From Vagococcus allomyrinae (lineage in GTDB: Bacteria; Bacillota; Bacilli; Lactobacillales; Vagococcaceae), in assembly GCF_017829975.1 (NCBI RefSeq), contig NZ_JAEEGA010000003.1:124001-188000 (forward strand): DNA of 64,000 nucleotides, written 5' to 3'. Within the stretch, counting starts at the first letter, position 1, and each line of letters begins with the position of its first letter. Position numbers and translations under genes: made by a program. The notes under the pieces are model-generated. The model saw nothing but the letters and a program-made list of their open reading frames with translations. It did no database searches and was not told the DNA's origin. Of the stretch, positions 52,755 to 61,107 are shown in pieces.

Positions 52755-52852
52755 ATAATCAAATAGCTCGTTCCATTGGATAATTCGCATAATCAGACCT
52801 CAAGCGTGGCACTTTCAGCTTTTTTCTGGCTGAAAGTTTAACGGGAACTATC
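52755..52852. repeat. Dispersed intergenic repeat, copy 4
   Basis: Left arm GCTCGTTCC (52766-52774) and right arm GGAACTATC (52844-52852). The interior carries TTGGATAATTCGCATAATCA and the CTTTCAGC / GCTGAAAG hairpin, as in copy 2 reversed, but lacks the roughly 22 bases found next to one arm of copy 2. The outer flank ATAATCAAATA resembles AAATAATCAATCA of copy 2. It lies between the TPR operon and the VanZ gene. Confidence 0.8.
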
Positions 52853-53003
52853 TCGCTGAAAGTTCGCAACCAGTGGCAGCCACCACTGGTTTGACCAGCA
52901 TTGCCGCATACGATCATGCTTATTAGCCAAATGACTCATTAGATATTGACTGTCACGTTTGCAAAACCTATAATATAAAAAAAGCAAAGGAGATTGAGGG
53001 ACC

Positions 53004-53600
53004 ATGAGACACTCTCTAAAAAAACCACTAATCAATTTAACGCTATTTATCGGCTCTTTTATGTTCGTCAGATATTTATTTCAGGAAAAATTCGCTTCAT
53101 TGTTTTTCACCTATATCGCTCCCATTTATTCACCAGTTAACGGTGACTTTTGGGTATCCCTGATCGTTATCTTACTATTGAGTTTCTTTATGTCCGCCTT
53201 CTTTTCACTCATCATCTTCAAGTCCATAAATAAATTAGTTGCTTACACTTTTTACATGGTTTATTTTGTCACTCTCGGCTATTTTCTGTTTTTCAAAAGT
53301 GTGGGAGTCAGTGGTTATTCACTTAATCCTTTCAGTTTCGTCGTCGACCTACTAAATGGCGACGGTCGGATTGAAGCTCTTTTTAATGTCATTTATTTTA
53401 TCCCTCTTGGTTTCTTAATAGGGAAAAAATACCTGCTCTTTTTAATCTCAGTGACGATGACTGAAATTTTACAGCTGACATTTTCTTTAGGCTTCTTTGA
53501 TTTAGGGGATATCCTCTTAAATTTCAGTGGCTTTTACATAGGGGCCCGCTTTTACCACAGCACCATTAGAAACCTCGTTTTTAACAAACCTACTCCCTGA
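53004..53600 (+). CDS. VanZ family membrane protein
   Basis: 198 residues with five to six hydrophobic helices and the VanZ-like core in the second half: NPFSFVVDLL, NVIYFIPLGFLIG, TEILQLTFSLGFFDLGDIL and NFSGFYIGA. VanZ homologues without the vanA cluster are widespread in Firmicutes and can give low teicoplanin or lipopeptide tolerance; the native role is unknown. Start behind AAAGGAGATTGAGGG. No terminator is evident downstream. Confidence 0.85.
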   Translation: MRHSLKKPLINLTLFIGSFMFVRYLFQEKFASLFFTYIAPIYSPVNGDFWVSLIVILLLSFFMSAFFSLIIFKSINKLVAYTFYMVYFVTLGYFLFFKSVGVSGYSLNPFSFVVDLLNGDGRIEALFNVIYFIPLGFLIGKKYLLFLISVTMTEILQLTFSLGFFDLGDILLNFSGFYIGARFYHSTIRNLVFNKPTP

Positions 53601-53778
53601 TAACCGGGACAAACTATTGAGAAAAATAACCATAGCATGTTGCGAGCGATTATCAGCTGGTTTTAATCATTTAGGAGACCACTGGATTATTTTACGCCTT
53701 CCTTTCATTTGTTATAAGAAAAGCTGAACGAGGCGTGAAGCTGGATCCAAACTAAGAGATAGAGACGTCCGGTAGAGC

Positions 53779-53805
53779 AAAAAAACGGCTAAAGTTTCCT
53801 AGCCG
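53779..53805 (-). terminator. Terminator of the DUF3892 protein gene
   Basis: Minus-strand stem CGGCTA / TAGCCG (plus 53800-53805 and 53786-53791) followed by seven U (plus A run 53779-53785). Confidence 0.75.
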
Positions 53806-53818
53806 CCCGTAACAAATA

Positions 53819-54088
53819 TTAAAAATGTGGTAAAGTCATCAGGTTATCATGAACGCCGTCGTAATCACAGGAACGGATATATGCGCCCTTGTAAATCGGG
53901 TAAACAGCTTCGATAAAGGTCGCTTCCGCTTGGGAAGCAAAATAAAAATATTTTTTCCCCATGCTTAAATACTGAATAACGGTTTTAATTGGTCGAGTCT
54001 CGCCAGATGCTAACTTCACTTCAAGAATACTCTCTGTACTTGTTTTATCAGAATTATTTACTCTAATATGTGTGATCTGTTGTATCAT
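53819..54088 (-). CDS. DUF3892 domain protein
   Basis: 89 residues in a single DUF3892 domain: ITHIRVNNSDKTSTESILEVKL (here IRVNNSDKTSTESI), an aromatic-rich centre (KKYFYFASQAEATF), YIRSCDYDGVHDNL and a final LPHF. These small cytoplasmic proteins have no known function. The start is ATG 54088 behind AGAGGGGTGTG; a GTG two codons earlier is part of that region. Monocistronic with a terminator. Confidence 0.8.
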   Translation of the reverse strand: MIQQITHIRVNNSDKTSTESILEVKLASGETRPIKTVIQYLSMGKKYFYFASQAEATFIEAVYPIYKGAYIRSCDYDGVHDNLMTLPHF

Positions 54089-54315
54089 AAGCACACCCCT
54101 CTAGCAACATTATATGCTAACTTCAAGCAAGGTGTAAATATCACCCCATTAAAAAAAGCATTTTTTTATTTTAGGTGGATTAAATATATCTGCTCTCGCT
54201 TTTCAGCTAGCACCTTTAGAACGTTTTGCTACTTTAATTGCACACTAGTTCTTTCCAATGGCTTAGCGTATAATTTAAAAAATAGGATCTCTCAACTACA
54301 TAAGGATGTGACTAA

Positions 54316-55017
54316 ATGATATTATTAGGTTCTTTAGTAAATGGCTTAGCTATTATATTAGGTAGTTTAGCTGGCTTTGTTTTACGCAATATTTCAGAAC
54401 AGACAAAAGATTCTGTGACCAAAGGAATTGGTTTAGGCGTGATTGTTTTAGGTATCCAAATGGCTTTTAAAACAACCTCTTTTACCATCATTTTGATCAG
54501 TCTTTGTTCGGGAGCCATTATCGGCGAATATTTAAAGATCGAAGATCGTATGAAACAATTCGGCTTATTTCTAGAAAATAACTATTCAAAATCTGATAGT
54601 AATTTTGCCGAAGGTTTTGTTACAGCCTCCTTGATTTTTGTCATTGGTTCTATGGGCATTATCGGGGCTATCGAGAGTGGCGTCTCACTCCAACATCAAA
54701 CCTTGTATACAAAGTCAGTGATGGATGGCTTTATGGCGATCATGTTGACAGCCTCTTTAGGTACTGGCGTCCTCTTTTCAGCCTTTCCAGTTTTTATCTA
54801 TCAAGGAATGATCACGCTTTTTGCCAGTGTTATTATCCGATACATTCCCCAAGAACTTCTGGATGTTATGATGATTGAAATCAGTTCAATTGGCGGGTTA
54901 ATGATTTTAGCAATCGGCTTAAATATCACTGAGTTAGCAAAGATCAGAGTTTCGAATTTTTTACCTGGTCTGCTTATTTTAATCATGATCATCGCCTTTA
55001 AATTCTATTATTTCTAA
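54316..55017 (+). CDS. DUF554 family membrane protein (YdfK/YqgA-like)
   Basis: 233 residues with about seven hydrophobic helices: LLGSLVNGLAIILGSLAGFVL at the start, TKGIGLGVIVLGIQMAF, ALTASLG-like region MAIMLTASLGTGVLFSA, and SSIGGLMILAIGLNI near the end, all marks of DUF554. A transport role has been suggested for the family but not shown. ATG behind ATAAGGATGTG. Monocistronic. Confidence 0.87.
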   Translation: MILLGSLVNGLAIILGSLAGFVLRNISEQTKDSVTKGIGLGVIVLGIQMAFKTTSFTIILISLCSGAIIGEYLKIEDRMKQFGLFLENNYSKSDSNFAEGFVTASLIFVIGSMGIIGAIESGVSLQHQTLYTKSVMDGFMAIMLTASLGTGVLFSAFPVFIYQGMITLFASVIIRYIPQELLDVMMIEISSIGGLMILAIGLNITELAKIRVSNFLPGLLILIMIIAFKFYYF

Positions 55018-55039
55018 CCTTTATAGCACACCTCCCCCC

Positions 55040-55076
55040 CCGTTAATTGGCATCCATCGATGATGCCAACTAACGG
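55040..55076 (+). terminator. Hairpin after the DUF554 gene
   Basis: Stem CCGTTA(A)TTGGCATC with GATGCCAA(C)TAACGG (one A-C mismatch), seven-base loop. It lacks a T run, so terminator function is uncertain. Confidence 0.55.
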
Positions 55077-55168
55077 CAACGGGTCATGGTCAGTCAATTT
55101 ATCATAAAAAGTGTACGAAACTTCTCACTTTTGCTACAATTTAATTACTATCTTTAAGGAGTGATCAT

Positions 55169-55633
55169 ATGGACATACAACTAGCAACAAAGGAACACCT
55201 CTCCCAAATCGAACCTCTTTACCAGGCTTTATTTGCCACTACTGCTGACTTGGAGCCTTACTTTTTTAAAAAAGCTCATCAAGATCAAGCTTTTTTGGAA
55301 GCAACTATTGAAAATGACGAATCAGATCTACTTATTGCTGTGATGGACGATCAAATAGTTGGCTTTGCACTGATGCAAATGCAAGAAACACCCCCTTATA
55401 ATGTCTTTAAAAAGCATAATTTTGCCTATTTAGTAGATCTGATCACGAAACCAACTTACAGAGGCCAAGGCATCGCTTCGACTTTACTAGCAGAATGTGA
55501 ACGTTGGGCAAAAACAAAAGGAGCAGACTATTTAGAATTAAGTGTGTTGAATAAAAATACCAATGCTTACGATTTATATCTAAAAAAAGGCTTCTCTGAA
55601 AAAATAACCACTCTCTACAAACCGATTGATTAA
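55169..55633 (+). CDS. GNAT family N-acetyltransferase
   Basis: 154 residues. N-terminal IQLATKEHLSQIEPLYQALF, core strand LIAVMDDQIVGFALMQMQ, acetyl-CoA-binding ITKPTYRGQGIASTLLAECERWA, and LELSVLNKNTNAYDLYLKKGF, the complete single GNAT domain. Substrate not predictable. ATG behind AAGGAGTGATC. First of three small plus-strand genes (GNAT, methyltransferase, GNAT) that have separate ribosome binding sites and gaps of 75-170 bases. Confidence 0.88.
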   Translation: MDIQLATKEHLSQIEPLYQALFATTADLEPYFFKKAHQDQAFLEATIENDESDLLIAVMDDQIVGFALMQMQETPPYNVFKKHNFAYLVDLITKPTYRGQGIASTLLAECERWAKTKGADYLELSVLNKNTNAYDLYLKKGFSEKITTLYKPID

Positions 55634-55708
55634 GCAAAGACATGGCAACCGTATAAGTAATGTCCTTTTTATACATTTAAATTTTGTCCAATAGATTAGC
55701 GGAGGTAT

Positions 55709-56425
55709 ATGATGACACATAATTTTACCGATATTCGGCAAGAAGAAGCCTTCTATCACACCACTCACTATCAAAATTTTACGATCGATTCATTGGATTC
55801 TTGGTTAGGATATCCAGTGAAAGGCTTGGTGAATTTAGGCCTGAAACTTGCTGATTCAGCTGAAACTATGTCTTTTTTAGATCTGGGCTGCGGCGTCGGT
55901 CGCAATGCGATCCCAATCGTCCAAGCTTCCCGATCAGCGACCTTAAAAATTGACTGCGTAGATATATTACCCACTGCTATTGACCAGTTTTCACAATACG
56001 CCCAAGACAACCACTTGTTAAAGTCATTTAATTTTTACACCTCAGATATCTCTGAGTTTGAGTTTGCTAATAAAGCTTATGAGTATATTTTTTCCGTTTC
56101 TACTCTTGAACATTTAAAAAATATTGAACAACTAGAAAAAACGTTGACAGCCATAAAAAAAGCCACTAAAAAAGCTGGCTATGTCTATTTAGTCATTAAT
56201 TCAGCGGTAACTGAAAGACTTATTGAGCAACAACAGGAAATCTCACCTTTTCTTGAAATCAATCTTTCGACTGTCCAGATGATGACCTTGCTAACTTCTG
56301 TTTTTAACGATTGGACAATCAAACATTCCGAAACTAAAGACCTAAGCTTTGAAATTGAAAGAAGTATTGGACGTACCGAAATGACAACCAAAGCTATTAC
56401 CTTTATCGCCCAAAAAAGGCAGTAG
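55709..56425 (+). CDS. Class I SAM-dependent methyltransferase
   Basis: 238 residues with the Rossmann methyltransferase motifs: motif I FLDLGCGVGRNAIPIV near residue 58, the acidic end of strand 2 in DCVDILPTAIDQF, motif II DISEFEF and YIFSVSTLEHL, and motif III AGYVYLVINSAV. N terminus EEAFYHTTHYQNF is Tyr/His rich. Related to small-molecule methyltransferases (Methyltransf_25/TehB-like). Substrate unknown. Start behind GCGGAGG; a second ATG three bases on is equally possible. Confidence 0.87.
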   Translation: MMTHNFTDIRQEEAFYHTTHYQNFTIDSLDSWLGYPVKGLVNLGLKLADSAETMSFLDLGCGVGRNAIPIVQASRSATLKIDCVDILPTAIDQFSQYAQDNHLLKSFNFYTSDISEFEFANKAYEYIFSVSTLEHLKNIEQLEKTLTAIKKATKKAGYVYLVINSAVTERLIEQQQEISPFLEINLSTVQMMTLLTSVFNDWTIKHSETKDLSFEIERSIGRTEMTTKAITFIAQKRQ

Positions 56426-56489
56426 TTTTTCAGTCTTTTTTACCACTCTGTGCTAAACTACAAGTATCATTTGAAAGGATGTGATGTTT

Positions 56490-56537
56490 ATGACAGACAA
56501 AAATACTACGCAGACGAACAGAGGTTTAGGTCGATAA
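56490..56537 (+). other. 15-codon open frame with good ribosome binding site
   Basis: ATG at 56490 behind AAAGGATGTGATG encodes MTDKNTTQTNRGLGR and stops at 56535-56537. It overlaps the left arm of a hairpin (GTCGAT near 56530, ATCGAC near 56571, inner GGGATG/CATCC). It may be a leader peptide or the remnant of a lost gene; not claimed as a functional gene. Confidence 0.3.
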
Positions 56538-56595
56538 TTCCTTTGGGATGTCTTTAAAATCATCCTATCGACTAATTTATTATTAGGAGAAGTGA

Positions 56596-57093
56596 ATGAT
56601 GACAATGACGTTTAAAAAAATGGTAAACCCAGATGAAATTGCTGAATTTTGGCGCAGAAAACAAAAATATCACGATAGAGATATCTTTCCCTCTTTATCA
56701 GAAGAAGATATCCGCTATTTTAACTCGAAAAAGTATTACGATATCATCATGGATTTGCATCAGACGCCTAAAAATGGCAGTGTTGGCTTACAATTTGTCT
56801 TTTTTTATCAGGACTTAACTTATTTAGGCTTTACGATGTACAAAATTTATCCCCAAGAAGATGGGAAAGCCTTTATCCTCGATTATTGTATCGAGCCGTC
56901 TTATCGCAATCAAGGTCTAGGGAGCCAGGTGTTTCAAGAATTAGAAAGGTTGCTAACTAGCGAAGGGGCCTTGTTTGTTGAACTTAACAGTGGCGAACCT
57001 TCAGAACCTGATGGTCGTTTTTGGGTAAAACAAGGATTTATCCCAAAAGAACGTGACGAGGACGGCGTCATGCTTTATCTCAAATCATCATAA
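56596..57093 (+). CDS. GNAT family N-acetyltransferase
   Basis: 165 residues. The N terminus KKMVNPDEIAEFWRRKQKYHDRDI is atypical, but the later part is a clear GNAT: LGFTMYKIYPQED, AFILDYCIEPSYRNQGLGSQVF (acetyl-CoA motif A) and LFVELNSGEPS, then GRFWVKQGFIP. Substrate unknown. Start at the first of several ATGs after TTAGGAGAAG; which ATG is used is not certain. Confidence 0.83.
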   Translation: MMTMTFKKMVNPDEIAEFWRRKQKYHDRDIFPSLSEEDIRYFNSKKYYDIIMDLHQTPKNGSVGLQFVFFYQDLTYLGFTMYKIYPQEDGKAFILDYCIEPSYRNQGLGSQVFQELERLLTSEGALFVELNSGEPSEPDGRFWVKQGFIPKERDEDGVMLYLKSS

Positions 57094-57420
57094 ATGACCT
57101 TTTTGGCCCCATATTGGATAATTTATTTGGGATTTTATTAGACACACTCACTAACACAGTTAATAATTTTGTTCTCAGGCTCGCTTTAAGTCTGAGAACT
57201 ATTCTAAGGCTGATAGAGGGTTGTTGCATCACCGTCCTAGGAAATCATTTCCAAGGAGCTGACAAGTGGGTTAAAAGACGCCCTATGCCCATAGCAGATT
57301 GAACAATGGTTCATTTCCAGTAAATAAAGAATTATTATCTCAAATATATAAAACTAACCAAATACTTCATGTCTAGTGCCGTTGACTACCTGATCAACCT
57401 AGTCAGTCCATGACTCCCAA
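57094..57420. other. Intergenic region with hairpins, no gene seen
   Basis: About 330 bases. It holds a hairpin GTTCTCAG / CTGAGAAC (57171-57199) and an imperfect inverted repeat around CCTAGGAAAT (57236-57258). A 62-codon open frame (57114-57302) starts at TTG without a ribosome binding site and shows no family similarity. Confidence 0.4.
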
Positions 57421-57425
57421 CATAA

Positions 57426-57468
57426 AAACAGCGCCGAATCCCTAGTTAAAAGGATTGCGGCGCTGTTT
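57426..57468 (-). terminator. Terminator of the HU gene
   Basis: Strong stem AAACAGCGCCG.AATCC (57426-57441) with GGATT.GCGGCGCTGTTT (57452-57468), with T/A-rich flanks, directly after the HU stop. Confidence 0.88.
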
Positions 57469-57480
57469 AGATGTTAAATA

Positions 57481-57756
57481 TTATTTAACTGCATCTTTCA
57501 ATGCTTTACCTGGTTTGAATGCAGGTACTTTGCTTGCAGGGATATCAATTTCTTTACCAGTTTGTGGGTTACGACCTTTACGTGCTGCACGATCGCGCAC
57601 TTCAAAGTTACCAAAACCGATTAATTGAACTTTTTCACCTTCAGCTAAAAATTCTTGGATTGTAGAAAATACTGCGTCTACTGATGCAGTAGCGTCTTTT
57701 TTAGTCAAGTTAGTTTTTTCTGCAACTTTTTCGATTAATTCTGCTTTATTTGCCAT
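57481..57756 (-). CDS. hup: DNA-binding protein HU
   Basis: 91 residues, the full HU length. [30 protein letters not shown]-type core (here [21 protein letters not shown]), the intercalating Pro in [10 protein letters not shown], and [16 protein letters not shown] at the end are diagnostic. It compacts and bends DNA as a homodimer. It is highly expressed in this group; the codon use is strongly biased (e.g. GAA, AAA, GGT). Start behind TCAGGAGGTGAAAAAC. A strong hairpin lies in its leader. Confidence 0.96.
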   Translation of the reverse strand: MANKAELIEKVAEKTNLTKKDATASVDAVFSTIQEFLAEGEKVQLIGFGNFEVRDRAARKGRNPQTGKEIDIPASKVPAFKPGKALKDAVK

Positions 57757-57813
57757 GTTTGTTTTTCACCTCCTGATAAGAGATTAGATGTTTTACTTAT
57801 TGACATCTTATTA

Positions 57814-57840
57814 ATCATTTTTGAGTGGTCCAAAAATGAT
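57814..57840 (-). promoter_or_regulatory. Hairpin in the HU gene leader
   Basis: Perfect 10-base arms ATCATTTTTG (57814-57823) and CAAAAATGAT (57831-57840) with a seven-base loop, within the HU 5' untranslated region. It is not followed by a U run on the minus strand, so it is not an ordinary terminator. A tentative promoter (TTGATA, 17 bases, TATCTT) lies near 57885-57913. Confidence 0.5.
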
Positions 57841-58004
57841 AAATTGAAAAATTGACTTACTCAATATTTCATTATCAAAGATATCATAGGAACGCCGATA
57901 TATCAAGGCATTTGAGTTTTTTTTATCAAAAATTCGAAAAAACTCATTAAAATACAAAATTCATTGCAGAAATAAAGCAAGTATGTTAAAATGCCTCTTT
58001 TCTG

Positions 58005-59315
58005 CTATTTTCGACGTCTTGCGATTATATGAATAGGTGTTCCTTCAAAGGTAAATGCTTTGCGAATTTGGTTCTCTAAAAATCGTGAATATGAGAAATG
58101 CATCAATTCTTCTTCATTGACAAAAACCACAAATGTTGGTGGTTTTACCGCGACTTGAGTCGCATAAAAAATCTTCAATCGTTTGCCTTTATCCGTTGGC
58201 GTTGGGTTGATTGCCACAGCATCCATGATGACATCATTTAAGAGGGAAGATGGAATCCGCAAGTTCTGATTCATGCTGACTTTTTCAATCAGATCAGGTA
58301 TTTGCCCTAAGCGCTGCTTGGTTTTTGCCGAAACAAAAATAATCGGTGCATAGTCCAAATATTTAAATTCTTTGCGAATATCTTCTTCAAATTCCTTCAT
58401 CGTGTTCGTTTCTTTTTCAATTGCATCCCATTTATTGACAACGATCACGATTCCGCGGCCCGCTTCATGAGCAAAACCAGCAATTCGTTTGTCATATTCA
58501 CGAATGCCTTCTTCCGCATTGATGACCATTAAGACCACATCTGAGCGATCGATCGCCCGCATCGCCCGCATGACACTGTATTTTTCAGTTGTCTCATAGA
58601 CTTTTCCTTTTTTGCGCATGCCTGCTGTGTCGATCATCACAAAAGGTTGACCACTTTCTGAAACGAATTCGGTATCGATGGCATCTCGGGTTGTTCCGGC
58701 AATATCAGACACAATCACCCGGTCCTCGCCTAACATCGCATTGATAATAGAGGATTTTCCCACATTAGGGCGGCCAATTAGACTAAATTTAATGATGCCG
58801 TCATCCTCTTCCTCAATTTCCGTAGAAAAATGCTTAACCGCTTCATCTAAAACATCTCCCAAGCCAATACCATGACTACCAGAAACCGGATAAGGCTCGC
58901 CTAGACCTAATGAATAGAACTCAAAAACATCGGCTCGCATCTCAGGATTATCGACTTTATTGACCGCTAAGATCACAGGTTTGCCAGATTTATATAACAT
59001 CCTGGCGACTAATTCATCGGCATCGGTTACCCCTTCTCGAGCACTCGTTAATAAGATAATAACATCGGCTTCTTCGATAGCAATCTCTGCTTGATATTTA
59101 ATTTGATCCATAAACGGTTCATCACCTAAGTCGATGCCCCCCGTATCAATAATACTAAATTCTCTACCTAGCCACTCTCCGATGGCGTATAGACGGTCAC
59201 GAGTCACGCCAGGAGTATCTTCAACGATTGAGATACGTTCACCAGCGATTCGATTAAAAATAGTCGATTTACCGACATTTGGTCGACCGACAATTGCGAT
59301 TGTTGGATTTGCCAC
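58005..59315 (-). CDS. der: Ribosome biogenesis GTPase Der (EngA)
   Basis: 436 residues with two GTPase domains and a KH-like C-terminal domain. G1 motifs GRPNVGKST (residues 8-16) and GRPNVGKSS (about 182), G3 DTGGID and DTAGMR, and G4 NKVD and NKWD are all present. It acts in late 50S subunit assembly and is essential. The start codon is GTG at 59315, with GGAGGGATT upstream. It is preceded by a long leader with predicted stems. It lies between HU and rpsA as in Bacillus-like genomes. Confidence 0.96.
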   Translation of the reverse strand: MANPTIAIVGRPNVGKSTIFNRIAGERISIVEDTPGVTRDRLYAIGEWLGREFSIIDTGGIDLGDEPFMDQIKYQAEIAIEEADVIILLTSAREGVTDADELVARMLYKSGKPVILAVNKVDNPEMRADVFEFYSLGLGEPYPVSGSHGIGLGDVLDEAVKHFSTEIEEEDDGIIKFSLIGRPNVGKSSIINAMLGEDRVIVSDIAGTTRDAIDTEFVSESGQPFVMIDTAGMRKKGKVYETTEKYSVMRAMRAIDRSDVVLMVINAEEGIREYDKRIAGFAHEAGRGIVIVVNKWDAIEKETNTMKEFEEDIRKEFKYLDYAPIIFVSAKTKQRLGQIPDLIEKVSMNQNLRIPSSLLNDVIMDAVAINPTPTDKGKRLKIFYATQVAVKPPTFVVFVNEEELMHFSYSRFLENQIRKAFTFEGTPIHIIARRRK

Positions 59316-59330
59316 TTGACAATCCCTCCT

Positions 59331-59480
59331 TTAACTAATTTAGGTCCGCTCTCCAACAACCATCACGGTCAGGCTAACGGACTTCCTTGTACTTATGTGT
59401 CCAGCACCTCAGATTCTTACTACAAGCGTAGACAGGAAGTCAAGGAGCCTTCTTCTAAATTCCAAAGCTCTTTAGTAGTT
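59331..59480 (-). promoter_or_regulatory. Structured leader of der
   Basis: Between the likely der promoter and its start are about 150 bases of minus-strand RNA with two pairings: GACTTCC (about 59438-59444) with GGAAGTC (about 59377-59383), and GTCCG with CGGAC (near 59374-59379 and 59342-59347). No known riboswitch family is recognised. Confidence 0.35.
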
Positions 59481-59505
59481 TACCTTATCAAAAGCCTTGA
59501 GACAA
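59477..59505 (-). promoter_or_regulatory. Probable der promoter
   Basis: Minus-strand -35 TTGTCT (59500-59505), a 17-base spacer and -10 TAAACT (59477-59482). Confidence 0.5.
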
Positions 59506-59745
59506 GTATTATCGCACATAAAATGAGAAAAGCCTCACAGAAAGACTACTTGATCACGGTTAATGTTAAAAAAATAACCGCAGATTAGGTGACATCACTA
59601 AGACTAATGTCGCTCTTTCAACTTGAATAAATCCCAGACCCTGATTTTTCACGAGTGGGTGATAAACGCACGCCAGTAAAACTTAAATAATGGCTGATTC
59701 AAAGGTGCAGCCACCTTTCACGGATGGCCATCACTACTTTCACCA
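59506..59745. other. Intergenic region between rpsA and der
   Basis: No gene seen. It contains a hairpin AAAGGTG / CACCTTT at 59701-59717 and an imperfect stem around GGTGACATCAC / ATTAGTC at 59590-59612. Nothing else recognised. Confidence 0.4.
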
Positions 59746-59746
59746 T

Positions 59747-59787
59747 AAAAAAAGCGTTAAAAACAAAACTTGTTTTTAACGCTTTTT
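59747..59787 (-). terminator. Terminator of rpsA
   Basis: Perfect stem of about 17 bases, AAAAGCGTTAAAAACAA / TTGTTTTTAACGCTTTT, tiny loop, A run to the left giving a U run on the minus strand. Confidence 0.9.
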
Positions 59788-59789
59788 GA

Positions 59790-61016
59790 CTAGTCGTCGT
59801 TATCTGTTTCAGAGACACTTTCAAGTTCTTTGCCTAAAATATCACCTAAGGTAAAACCTGTGCTTTCTTCAGGCATAACGTATTCTTCCTCTACCTCAGC
59901 AGGCGTTACTTCCTTCTCTTCCAAGGCTTTAATGCTCAAGGCTAGGCGACGATCAATCGGGTGAACTTCCAATACTTTCACCGTAACGGTTTGACCTTCT
60001 TCTAACATTTCATGAGGTGTGGCAATGTGTTTATGAGAAATTTGAGAAATATGAACCAATCCTTCGACACCTGGGAAAATTTCCACAAAGGCCCCGAAAC
60101 TTGTCAAGCGTTTAATAACGCCTGTTAAGATTGAGCCAGCTGGAGCTTTTTCCTCAATGTTATCCCAAGGTCCATCGGTTAAGGCTCTAATGGACAAAGA
60201 GACACGCCCTTCGTCAGGCGAAACAGATAAAACCTTAACAGTTACTTCATCGCCAACTGATACGATGTCATGAGGTTTGGCAATATGACTGTGTGACATT
60301 TCTGACACATGGACCAAACCATCCACGCCCTCAACTAAATTAACAAAGGCACCGAAATTAGTGATTCGAGCAACTTTCCCTGTCAAAATTTCGCCTTCTT
60401 TTACATTAGCCAAGAATTCTTCTTTATTCTTTTTCGCTTCTTCTTGAAGAACCGCTTTATGAGATAAGATTAGACGATTTTCTGATGGTTCAATTTCAAT
60501 GATTTTAACCGTCATCGTTTTACCTTTGTACTCGTTAAAATCAGAAACAAAATGATTTTCTACCATTGAGGCAGGCACGAATCCTCTAACACCCACATCA
60601 ACAACTAAGCCGCCTCTAACCACATCTGTTACAAGGGCTTCGATTGTTTCATTATTTTCTAAGCTAGCTTCAATACCAGCCCAGATCTCTCTCGCATCTA
60701 AACGACGTTTAGATAAGAGATAACTACCGTTCTCTTTATCTTTCCCAATCGAGGTAATCACTACCACATCAAGAATATCTCCAACTTTCACAATTTCATT
60801 TATATCTTCAGTTGGAATAGTAGACAGTTCCTTAAGGGGAACCACACCTTCAACACCTGTGCCAAGAATACTTACGACGGCTTGTCTCTCTTCTAAAGCA
60901 AGCACTTCACATTGGACAATATCTCCAACCTTGACCTCTTGGACACTCTCTAATGCATCACGCATAGTTGTCGCAGCGTTATCATTTTCTACTTGATTGT
61001 TTTCTACTTCTGTCAT
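59790..61016 (-). CDS. rpsA: 30S ribosomal protein S1
   Basis: 408 residues with four S1 RNA-binding domains, e.g. VGDIVQCEVLALEERQAVVS, GGLVVDVGVRGFVPASMVEN, ILTGKVARITNFGAFVNLVEG and ILTGVIKRLTSFGAFVEIF. Firmicutes S1 has four to five domains against six in E. coli, so this length is normal. The C terminus is acidic. It helps load mRNA onto the 30S subunit, though S1 is less critical in low-GC Gram-positives. It follows cmk by about 90 bases, a conserved order. Own terminator. Confidence 0.94.
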   Translation of the reverse strand: MTEVENNQVENDNAATTMRDALESVQEVKVGDIVQCEVLALEERQAVVSILGTGVEGVVPLKELSTIPTEDINEIVKVGDILDVVVITSIGKDKENGSYLLSKRRLDAREIWAGIEASLENNETIEALVTDVVRGGLVVDVGVRGFVPASMVENHFVSDFNEYKGKTMTVKIIEIEPSENRLILSHKAVLQEEAKKNKEEFLANVKEGEILTGKVARITNFGAFVNLVEGVDGLVHVSEMSHSHIAKPHDIVSVGDEVTVKVLSVSPDEGRVSLSIRALTDGPWDNIEEKAPAGSILTGVIKRLTSFGAFVEIFPGVEGLVHISQISHKHIATPHEMLEEGQTVTVKVLEVHPIDRRLALSIKALEEKEVTPAEVEEEYVMPEESTGFTLGDILGKELESVSETDNDD

Positions 61017-61107
61017 GACTAAATGGCCTCCTCACCAACAAAAAAAGTTATCATACACTATTGTAACCCATCTATAACGGGATTTCTAGAGTAAAGACTA
61101 AACTTTT

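Noticed and set aside
52574-52762. 62-codon minus-strand frame before the TPR gene
   Set aside because: The probable TPR promoter (TATAAT at 52661-52666) lies inside it, and its start overlaps repeat copy 4. A shorter internal start at about 52669 would begin upstream of that -10 as well.
52853-52900. Hairpin AACCAGTGG...CCACTGGTT next to repeat copy 4
   Set aside because: It could be a terminator or part of the repeat, but the other copies lack it and no gene ends there; not listed as a feature.
53601-53778. Possible long-range pairing CTGATAACC ... GATTATCAG after the VanZ gene
   Set aside because: Arms are short and about 50 bases apart, with no U run; not a credible terminator.
57114-57302. 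62-codon plus-strand open frame
   Set aside because: TTG start without ribosome binding site, containing hairpins; no family similarity and atypical residue composition.
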